Of a stretch of DNA of 64,000 nt, positions 31,613 to 37,872 are shown piece by piece (position 1 is the first letter of the stretch; every line of letters starts with the position of its first letter). Origin of the DNA: Verrucosispora sp. WMMD573. GTDB taxonomy: Bacteria; Actinomycetota; Actinomycetes; Mycobacteriales; Micromonosporaceae. Under the pieces are notes generated by a model. That model searched no databases. It was given only the letters and a program-made list of their open reading frames with translations, and had not been told where the DNA came from. The DNA is taken from the NCBI RefSeq assembly GCF_027497175.1, contig NZ_CP114901.1:3844001-3908000 (forward strand), in the 5' to 3' direction. The position numbers and the translations under genes are program-made.

Positions 31613-32127
31613 CCAACAGCAATCGGAGTTCGCCGATGGACGGTGAGCGGTGGGTGTATCGGGTACGGGCGTGTTGGGTACAGGTCGGGGCCTTGACCGC
31701 CCGACGGTCCGGCGCAGCTCACGACGAGCCGGAGTTCACGCGCGTGCACAGCGTCGGCTGTTGGTGCAGTTCAACGCCCTGTTGGCTGCTGTTGGCCAAG
31801 TTCCTAGCCAACAGCAGCAGCAGCCGGGCTTCGTGCTGTCTCGCCGAGTGCAGACGGCCGACCAGACAAAGCCCAGCGCCAAGAGCTCGGCCTGCCACCT
31901 GACGGTCTCGCCGGCAGAGTCGACCCTGCCGATCGGCTAAATGCCGAACGCGGGGCGGGGCATCGCCTGTTGGGCGGCTTGTCTCACGCCGTTGGGTGGT
32001 GCCAGGCCGCTGTTGGGCTGAACCAGCCCGGACTCTGGGCAAGACGTTGGGTTGAGCGGCCTTGACCCAGCGGGGCGGCCCGTTGGCCAACGTCCTGCCG
32101 GCCCGCGTCGCTGTTGGGTGCTGTTGG
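31613..32127. repeat. TGTTGG/CCAACA motif cluster C
   Basis: The 670-base divergent space between the sigma-like gene and the next plus-strand operon has no convincing ORF but carries ten exact TGTTGG/CCAACA hexamers (31613, 31672, 31759, 31780, 31790, 31808, 31969, 32012, 32112, 32122). It also has CGTTGG variants and the palindrome CGTTGGCCAACG (32082-32093). Chance would give about 0.25. This is the densest of three clusters and a candidate origin of transfer or replication, centromere or global operator array. Confidence 0.7.
31785..31818. promoter_or_regulatory. 12-bp inverted repeat inside cluster C
   Basis: GCTGCTGTTGGC (31785-31796) and GCCAACAGCAGC (31807-31818) are perfect complements around a 10-base spacer, each arm containing one TGTTGG/CCAACA motif. 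No poly-T follows on either strand. The arrangement suits paired binding of a dimer, or a nicking-site hairpin, better than a terminator. Confidence 0.5.
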
Positions 32128-32218
32128 CCGGGAGAGCCGGGCGGCCCCCCGCACATCGGGGCCTGGTTGCCCTATTGGGAGTCGTGAGCACGGGCCAGCC
32201 GGTGGAAGCCACCCGCCG

Positions 32219-32935
32219 ATGACCGAACCCTTCGCAACACCCGCACACCCCGGCGAGTCGCCTCAGCCGCGACGCGGCGAACAAGCGAGTCGCGACACGC
32301 CCCTGCCCGATGGGGTCGCGTACCGCGACTTCCTTCGGGTGGACCTCACCGACGGCCCGCCGGTGCCGATCTCGATCTGGCGTGCTGTCGGCACGGAACG
32401 CGACAACGAGGAAACGATCCACCAGCAGTTGGCGCGGCGGGTCGTTGTGACCTACAGCCGCCGCGACGGGACTGTGGTCGACTTCGACGGCGACCCCGGC
32501 CTGCGGGAAGCAGCTGCAGCGACCAGCCGCCTGTACCTGCCGGTGACTCAGCCCGCCGACCTCGCCGACATCGACGCCGTCCAGGTGGACCTGGTCGTGC
32601 TGCGGTGGCCTCGACCACACTCGGTGGTCGAGGCTGTGGCGGACCTGTTTCGTGCATTCCGCCTGGTGGTCACCCCGGACGGCTTCGCCGTGCTCATCGT
32701 CGACCCGACCCAGGACGGCGGCAGCAACCCCGAACAGAGCCGCCGGTTGATCCCCGAAGCCCGCTCGGGCGGCATGCGCTACCTGCAACGCATCATCGTG
32801 ATCACCGTCCCCACTGCTGTCACCAGCGGCGACACCGCGCCCGCCGACGACACCACCTCCGGGGATACGGCGACCGGACGCCCTGTGCGCGTCGATGTCC
32901 TCGTGTTCGTGGTGGCGGGTGGCCGCCGTGGCTGA
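32219..32935 (+). CDS. Hypothetical protein, first gene of methyltransferase operon
   Basis: 238 residues from ATG 32219; the open frame reaches 32114 but is not protein-like there. After a disordered start, an alpha/beta domain is visible: 'YRDFLRVDLTDGPPVPISIWRAVGT', 'RRVVVTYSRRDGTVVDFDGDPGLREAAAATSRLYL', then 'DAVQVDLVVLRWPR' and 'DLFRAFRLVVTPDGFAVLIV'. 'DFDGDPGLREAA' resembles the SAM-binding loop of a methyltransferase-like fold, and 'LRWPR' might stand in for a catalytic 'PPY'-type turn. It could be an inactive methyltransferase paralogue. It overlaps the next gene by eight bases. Confidence 0.6.
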   Translation: MTEPFATPAHPGESPQPRRGEQASRDTPLPDGVAYRDFLRVDLTDGPPVPISIWRAVGTERDNEETIHQQLARRVVVTYSRRDGTVVDFDGDPGLREAAAATSRLYLPVTQPADLADIDAVQVDLVVLRWPRPHSVVEAVADLFRAFRLVVTPDGFAVLIVDPTQDGGSNPEQSRRLIPEARSGGMRYLQRIIVITVPTAVTSGDTAPADDTTSGDTATGRPVRVDVLVFVVAGGRRG

Positions 32936-33767
32936 CGGGCAGCCCATCGCGTCGTTGATGTCGGTACCGCAGCGGTCGGTGTGGCTGCTCGGGCAACGCC
33001 CGGTCGACGCCCAACGGCGCGGGAAGTACGTCCCCGGCTCGGCCGCGCATCCGCAACGGATGTGGCCCGACCTGGCCACCGCCGCGATCATCCGATACAG
33101 CCAGCCTGGAAACCTGATCCTCGACCCCATGGCAGGTGTCGGCACCACGCTTATCGAAGCGGTGGCGGCGGCTCGCGACACGATCGGGATCGAGTACGAG
33201 CCGAACTGGGTACGGCTGGCCCAAGCGAACCTGCACCGCGCGAACCAGGCCGGCGGCACCGGTCAGGGCACGGCCCTGGCCGGCGACGCGACCGCCCTGT
33301 CAGACGTGCTGCCGTCCGCGCTGCGGGGACGTGTCGCGCTGGTGGTGACCTCACCACCGCACGGACGCCCCCTGCAGGGCCGTGTCGCGAACCGCACCCG
33401 CCGTGTCGACCTCGCCGCCGGCCTGACCGCCGTACTCACCGGCTGTCTGCCGCTGCTGCGACCGGACGCCACCGTCGTGGTCACCCTCCGCCGCCACCCC
33501 AACCACCCGCCGGTCGACCCGCCGGACGCGATCCCCGCCGCCGGCGCCGGAGCTGGTCTGACGCTCATCGAGCACAACATCGGCGTGCTCGCCGACGCCC
33601 ACGACGGCCAACTCGTCCCCACGTCGCCCTCCAGCCCGCCCGCAACGACCGCCCCGCGGCGCGACGGCTCTTCCCTTCACACGAGCGCCTACGAGGACAT
33701 CTACGTCTTCCGGCACCAGCCGACCACAGACCTGGTGGCACCCGACCAACACGGAGTGCGCCCATAA
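32928..33767 (+). CDS. DNA (or RNA) methyltransferase, N4/N6-type motifs
   Basis: 279 residues from GTG 32928, overlapping the upstream stop (GTG 32919 is an alternative). The SAM-binding motif 'ILDPMAGVGTTLIEAVAAARDTIGIEYEP' lies near 64-92 and the catalytic motif IV 'VVTSPPHG' near 139-146, with His where Tyr/Phe/Trp is usual. The order motif I then IV resembles Trm11-like or gamma-type amino-methyltransferases rather than the beta class. No restriction endonuclease or clear target-recognition domain adjoins it. An orphan methyltransferase that protects the element from restriction is the simplest reading. Confidence 0.7.
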   Translation: MADGQPIASLMSVPQRSVWLLGQRPVDAQRRGKYVPGSAAHPQRMWPDLATAAIIRYSQPGNLILDPMAGVGTTLIEAVAAARDTIGIEYEPNWVRLAQANLHRANQAGGTGQGTALAGDATALSDVLPSALRGRVALVVTSPPHGRPLQGRVANRTRRVDLAAGLTAVLTGCLPLLRPDATVVVTLRRHPNHPPVDPPDAIPAAGAGAGLTLIEHNIGVLADAHDGQLVPTSPSSPPATTAPRRDGSSLHTSAYEDIYVFRHQPTTDLVAPDQHGVRP

Positions 33768-34303
33768 TCGCCAGCCCGCACCGCCGTCCGACCCGCCCCC
33801 GCGTACGCCCGATCAGCTACCGACAGGCCAGAGACTTCATCACCACCCACCACCAGCACCTCACCGCACCGCAGGGCCACACGTTCTCCCTCGGCCTGAC
33901 CAACCACGCCGGCGACCTGCTCGGAGTCGCGGTGGTCGGCCGACCCCTCGCCCGTCACCTCGACGACGGACTCACCGCCGAGATCACCCGCCTGGCCACC
34001 GACGGATCCCGCAACGCCTGCTCCATCCTGCTGGCCGCCGCCTGGCGCGTCGCCCGACACATGGGCTACCAGCGGATGATCACCTACACCCGCGCCGGCG
34101 AACCCGGCACCAGCCTCCGCGCCGCCGGCTGGACCACCGTCGCAGACCTGCCCGCCACCCCCGGCCGGGACCGGCCAAGCCCACCCCGAACGTCACACGG
34201 CGCCGACCACATCGCCCGCACCCGCTGGCAGGTGACCACCCCCGACTGGACCCACAAACCCCGAAGAGCGCGCCGGCCACGAAGGCGGAGGGAAACCGGA
34301 TGA
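33764..34303 (+). CDS. XF1762-family protein with probable ATA start
   Basis: About 179 residues matching XF1762-type phage/element proteins: 'VRPISYRQARDFITTHHQHL', 'GVAVVGRPLARHLDDG', 'EITRLATDGSRNACSILLAAAWR', 'MITYTRAGEPGTSLRAAGW'. The fold is GNAT-like. No ATG, GTG, TTG or CTG lies in frame near the domain start. An ATA at 33764 overlaps the methyltransferase TAA (ATAA) with GGAG seven bases upstream, mimicking the ATGA couplings elsewhere, so I place the start there. The family usually accompanies methyltransferase or replication genes on mobile DNA; its biochemical role is unknown to me. Confidence 0.7.
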   Translation: MIASPHRRPTRPRVRPISYRQARDFITTHHQHLTAPQGHTFSLGLTNHAGDLLGVAVVGRPLARHLDDGLTAEITRLATDGSRNACSILLAAAWRVARHMGYQRMITYTRAGEPGTSLRAAGWTTVADLPATPGRDRPSPPRTSHGADHIARTRWQVTTPDWTHKPRRARRPRRRRETG

Positions 34304-34550
34304 CCAGCCCCACACCGACCCGTTCGACCGGACCCCGTAGCATCCGTCCGACCCGAGAGCCATCGAAGATGGTGGCCGCAAGCGGACCGAACAACGCGTC
34401 GCTGGACCGCAGGATCGCTCACGATGGCGGCCTCAATCAGAGGGGGAGGCGCGGTGCACCGCGCAGATTGTCGTCCACTCTGACCTGCGCTCGGCGCTGC
34501 CACGTCCCGCTGGGTCTTCCCGGCCCCTGGGGTCGAGGGGCGCCGGCATC

Positions 34551-35507
34551 ATGAAGATGGATCTTCCAAAGCTGGTGGTGGGTCTCTCGCCGGCATGGTC
34601 AGCGTTCCTCACGGACTGGGACCGATCGCTGAGGTCCGGGAACTACCCGGCGACAACTCGCTACAACTACCTGCTGGCCGCAGCCCAACTGGGCCGATAT
34701 CTAACCGCCCACACCTCCCAACCCGACGGCAGCAAGGCGGCCCACACGCCAACAGCAGTGAACCGACGCCACCTTGAGGAGTTTCAGGCGTGGATGCTGC
34801 AGACCCGGTCGGCGTCGACCGCCCTGAACAAGCACAAGGCTCTACAGCAGTTCTTCAAGTGGCTGGCACTGGATGAGGAGGAGATCGACCAGTCTCCGAT
34901 GCTGCGTGTGCGGCAACCGAAGACGCCGGTCAAGCTGGTCCCAATCATCCGCGATGAGGACACCAAGAAGCTACTCGACCACTGCAAAGGCAAGGACTTC
35001 GTGCAGGTCCGCGACGAGGCGATCATCCGGACGCTGGCCAACACCGGAGCTCGCCTGTCCGAGGTAGCGAATCTCCAGCTCAGCGACGTCGACCTGTCGC
35101 TCGACACCGTGCACTACCACGGCAAGGGCGCCAAAGACCGACGAGTCAGACTAGGGCCCAAGACCGCCCGAGCGATCAGCCGCTACCTACGCGCCCGCAG
35201 CAGCCACCGCGCCGTCGGCCTGCCCGACCTGTGGATCGCCGTACGCGGCACACGGCCGCTGGCCGCCAACGGCATCAAACTCATGCTCAAACGCCGCGGC
35301 CAACGTGCCGGAGTCAAGGGTGTACACGCTCACCGGTGGCGGCACACCTACGCACACGAGTGGAAGTTGGCCGGGGGAGACACCGGCGACCTGATGCTGC
35401 TACTCGGCTGGACCTCCGACGACATGCCCCGCCACTACGGAGCCAGCGCAGCCGCCGAGAGAGCTCAGCACGTGCAGGCACGGATGGGGATCGGTGAACG
35501 TGTCTGA
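34551..35507 (+). CDS. XerD-like tyrosine integrase
   Basis: 318 residues from ATG 34551. The SAM-like core-binding domain ('SPAWSAFLTDWDRSLRSGNYPATTRYNYLLA', about 13-43) precedes a catalytic domain with 'TLANTGARLSEVANLQLSDVD' (Arg near 169), 'HGKGAKDRRVRLG' (Lys hairpin), 'HAHRWRHTYAHEW' (His/Arg) and 'LLGWTSDDMPRHYG' (nucleophile Tyr296). Trp replaces His in 'LGW', an accepted substitution. It is probably the element's own integrase. It overlaps the next small gene by 14 bases. I found no tRNA or obvious attachment core beside it. Confidence 0.85.
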   Translation: MKMDLPKLVVGLSPAWSAFLTDWDRSLRSGNYPATTRYNYLLAAAQLGRYLTAHTSQPDGSKAAHTPTAVNRRHLEEFQAWMLQTRSASTALNKHKALQQFFKWLALDEEEIDQSPMLRVRQPKTPVKLVPIIRDEDTKKLLDHCKGKDFVQVRDEAIIRTLANTGARLSEVANLQLSDVDLSLDTVHYHGKGAKDRRVRLGPKTARAISRYLRARSSHRAVGLPDLWIAVRGTRPLAANGIKLMLKRRGQRAGVKGVHAHRWRHTYAHEWKLAGGDTGDLMLLLGWTSDDMPRHYGASAAAERAQHVQARMGIGERV

Positions 35508-35826
35508 CCGCGATGACGTCCGGCAGTCCGGAGCCGGGGAAGGGCGGCGGCCGGCTGGCCTGACGCCAGAGCAACGTCGCCGTCGAGCACGCATCGCCGC
35601 GCACGTCTCCTGGGCCAACACCGCCGACCGCGCCGCCAGAACCGCAGCCGGCACCAGAGCCTTCCTTGACCGGTTCGAACGCCAGGTCGATCCCGACGGC
35701 ACTCTTCCCGTTGAGGTCCGTAACACCATGGCGCAGCACGCGCGGAAGGCGTACATGCTGCAGCTGGCTGAGCAATCAGCAGCAGCGAGGAAGCGCCGAG
35801 GTCACGGGAGTGCTCGGACGAGCTGA
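35494..35826 (+). CDS. Small helical protein downstream of integrase
   Basis: 110 residues from GTG 35494 (GTG 35500 is an alternative), overlapping the integrase end. Highly basic helical sequence: 'LTPEQRRRRARIAAHVSWANTADRAARTAAGTRAFLDRFERQVDP', then 'VRNTMAQHARKAYMLQLAEQSAAARKRR'. Proteins of this pattern ('HxSWANTxDRxARTxxxRxAFLxRFExxVDP') are common and conserved in Actinobacteria with no known role. DNA binding is plausible from charge. Here it follows an integrase gene, which may mean a recombination accessory or simply conserved neighbouring DNA. Confidence 0.75.
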   Translation: MNVSDRDDVRQSGAGEGRRPAGLTPEQRRRRARIAAHVSWANTADRAARTAAGTRAFLDRFERQVDPDGTLPVEVRNTMAQHARKAYMLQLAEQSAAARKRRGHGSARTS

Positions 35827-35977
35827 TTGCATTACCGCAGAGCCGGCCGGCGAAAATCCACGAGTGGTCGCACGGCCGGATCGTGTACCGCCGGATGGTG
35901 TAGAGGCTGAACCGCTACCGCGTGACCGGGGCCGCGGCGCGGCCGAGAGGCGATGTCGATCCGACAACCACGCTTCC

Positions 35978-36032
35978 AAACTGGCCTGCTGCGTTTGCCT
36001 AAGCTTACGAAACAAAAGTGGCCAGTTTCGTA
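35978..36032. promoter_or_regulatory. Nested inverted repeats upstream of CHAT operon
   Basis: Two interlocking perfect inverted repeats: AAACTGGCC (35978-35986) with GGCCAGTTT (36020-36028), and TACGAAAC (36006-36013) with GTTTCGTA (36025-36032). They share the right-hand region, and a TAAGCTTA palindrome lies between. The stretch is AT-rich against its surroundings and ends 72 bases before the first gene of the membrane-HTH-CHAT operon. This looks like a promoter/operator where two alternative dimer sites compete. Confidence 0.55.
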
Positions 36033-36104
36033 TCCGCGCGCGCAACGTGTTCGTAGGCGTTCCTAGTGTCGACCCCAATGGATCGCAGGGAGAGGAGGTC
36101 GGCG

Positions 36105-36266
36105 ATGGTGGACTGGCTGGCATGGGTGATCGAGGACTGGCCACAGTCCTACCTGTTCATGGCCATCGGCGTGCTGGTGGTGTTCGTCGGTTGGGTGATC
36201 ATGAGTGAGCGGCGCACAAGGCATCTGGTCCAGTTGATCCCCGCATGGCGGACCGGTCGCCGATGA
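36105..36266 (+). CDS. Small single-pass membrane protein
   Basis: 53 residues from ATG 36105, with GAGGAGG seven bases upstream, a strong site that decides this start over the longer open frame. One transmembrane helix ('SYLFMAIGVLVVFVGWVIM') is flanked by a short acidic N-terminus and a basic C-terminus ('SERRTRHLVQLIPAWRTGRR'), predicting the C-terminus inside. It overlaps the HTH gene by ATGA and so heads the CHAT operon. It may be a membrane anchor, sensor or pore-type component of the conflict system. Confidence 0.65.
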   Translation: MVDWLAWVIEDWPQSYLFMAIGVLVVFVGWVIMSERRTRHLVQLIPAWRTGRR

Positions 36267-36586
36267 CCGGGCGACCTAGCCTCGACGGTGGGGAGGTCAG
36301 GAAACCAGTCGCGAAGCGGCGGTGGATGACTCGCTCGGAGGTGGCGCAGGCGGCTGGGGTGAAGGAGCAGGCAGTCAGCCTGTGGGCCAGCCGACGCCCT
36401 CAGTCCTTTCCCCAGCCGATCAGGGACGGTCGCCAGCTGTGTTACCAGGTCGATGCAGTGGCCGAATGGTTGGACGGGCGCAAGATCCATCAGAAGGCCT
36501 GGCGTGCGGATGATCGCCGTGGCACGACCTACGGTCAGCGCTTCCGTTATGCAATGGGTTCGACAGCGGACAGTCGGGTGGTATGA
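36263..36586 (+). CDS. MerR/excisionase-like HTH protein
   Basis: 107 residues from ATG 36263, coupled to the membrane protein by ATGA. Residues about 20-70 form a winged-helix HTH: 'RRWMTRSEVAQAAGVKEQAVSLWASR', 'SFPQPIRDGRQLCYQVDAVAEWLDGRK', the pattern of AlpA/excisionase and MerR-type DNA readers. A basic tail follows. Its stop overlaps the CHAT start (ATGA). It could be the operon's own repressor, acting at the nested repeats upstream, or a recruited excisionase of the nearby integrase. Confidence 0.75.
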   Translation: MTGRPSLDGGEVRKPVAKRRWMTRSEVAQAAGVKEQAVSLWASRRPQSFPQPIRDGRQLCYQVDAVAEWLDGRKIHQKAWRADDRRGTTYGQRFRYAMGSTADSRVV

Positions 36587-37872
36587 AGGGTGAGGCAGTG
36601 GCCAGTAGCGATTTCGCCGAAGAGTCGGACATCTCCCGGATGGTCGACCGTCGGATGGCGCTCACCCGGGAGTGGGACGCGCTGGTTGAACAGGTGCGGA
36701 AACTGCCGGGTTTCGAGGACTTCCTTAAGCCGCCGCCCCTGGAGAAGCTGCTGCCTGCCGCAGAACACGGCCCGGTCGCCATGATCAACGTCAGTCGGTG
36801 GCGGTGTGACGCGCTGCTGGTATTGGACGGTGGCGTGCGGGTCCGTGAGCTGCCCGACCTCCGCGCGATTGAGGTGGAGGAAAAGACCAGGGCATACCTT
36901 ACCGTTCTGGACATGGTCAGCCAACGCTGGAGGGCCTGGTGGCAGGCGAAACAGGGCGTCGGTGACCTGGGGCAGGCCGAGCAGGAACTCTCGGCAGCAG
37001 AGGATCGTGCGGAGAAAATGCTCCGGGCCATCCTACGATGGCTGTGGCGGACGGTTGCCGAACCCGTCCTCGACGAACTGGGCTTCACAGCGACACCTGA
37101 TGGTGACGAGTCAACCTGGCCACGCCTGTGGTGGTGCCCCACCGGCCTGCTCACCATGCTCCCGCTGCACGCCGCCGGCGATCACCTCACTGACGGGACG
37201 CACCGGCCCACCGTTCTCGACCGGGTGGTGTCGTCGTACACGCCGACGCTGCGTGCGTTGATGCAGGCCCGGGAGCCGCTGCCCGAGGATAGGACGCCCG
37301 AACTGCTGATCGTGACCGTGCCGCAGGTCGGTGACGAGCCGCCCCTACCGGAAGCCGCCGCCGAGCGCGCCATGCTGCAACGCCGGTTCCCCGGCCGGCA
37401 CCGCGTCCTCGACGGGCCGGAGGCGACGGTCGACGAGGTGGCGCGGCTGCTGCCCACGTACCGATGGGCCCACCTGAGCTGCCACGGCAACCAGTTGCTC
37501 GACGACCCGTCACAGGGCGGCCTGCGACTCGCCGACGACGTTCTGACCGTCGCACGGCTCAGCGCCGAGCAACACCAGGGCGACTTTGCTTTCCTATCCG
37601 CCTGCAAGACCGCGACCGGCGGCCTTGGCCTCGCCGACGAGGCAATCACACTGGCTGCGGCACTGCACTACACCGGCTACCGGCACGTCATCGGCACGCT
37701 GTGGACGGTCAACTCCTCAGTCGCGGCTGAGGTAGCTACCGCCGTCTACAACCCCCAGGACGAACCGTTCGACCCAGCTGGCTCGGTTCTTCGCCTGCAT
37801 ACCGTGCTACGTCGGTTGAGGGAGACGGAGCGGTTGAGCGTGTGGACGCCGTTCATCCACCTCGGGCCGTGA
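36583..37872 (+). CDS. Stand-alone CHAT-domain protease
   Basis: 429 residues; ATG 36583 overlaps the HTH stop (ATGA). A helical N-terminus (about 1-50) leads into a caspase-like CHAT domain: 'GPVAMINVSRWRCDALLVL' near 64, 'LWWCPTGLLTMLPLHAAG' near 184, catalytic His301 in 'AHLSCHGNQ' and catalytic Cys341 in 'AFLSACKTATGG', then 'YRHVIGTLWTV'. Both catalytic residues are present, so it should be an active cysteine protease, like the effector of gasdermin or TPR-CHAT (Craspase-type) systems. Unlike common CHAT proteins it has no TPR array. Five CHAT-less TPR proteins are encoded nearby. It converges on and overlaps the NACHT gene by 20 bases. Confidence 0.88.
   Translation: MKGEAVASSDFAEESDISRMVDRRMALTREWDALVEQVRKLPGFEDFLKPPPLEKLLPAAEHGPVAMINVSRWRCDALLVLDGGVRVRELPDLRAIEVEEKTRAYLTVLDMVSQRWRAWWQAKQGVGDLGQAEQELSAAEDRAEKMLRAILRWLWRTVAEPVLDELGFTATPDGDESTWPRLWWCPTGLLTMLPLHAAGDHLTDGTHRPTVLDRVVSSYTPTLRALMQAREPLPEDRTPELLIVTVPQVGDEPPLPEAAAERAMLQRRFPGRHRVLDGPEATVDEVARLLPTYRWAHLSCHGNQLLDDPSQGGLRLADDVLTVARLSAEQHQGDFAFLSACKTATGGLGLADEAITLAAALHYTGYRHVIGTLWTVNSSVAAEVATAVYNPQDEPFDPAGSVLRLHTVLRRLRETERLSVWTPFIHLGP

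Noticed and set aside
34304..34550. Attachment site beside the XerD-like integrase
   Set aside because: No tRNA 3' end or clear inverted core was found in the flanking intergenic DNA; an attachment site may be elsewhere or not recognisable without the far end of the element.
34300..34554. 84-codon ORF starting with ATGA overlap after the XF1762-type gene
   Set aside because: The coupling is suggestive, but composition is Ser/Arg/Pro-rich without secondary-structure pattern, and it runs into the integrase start.
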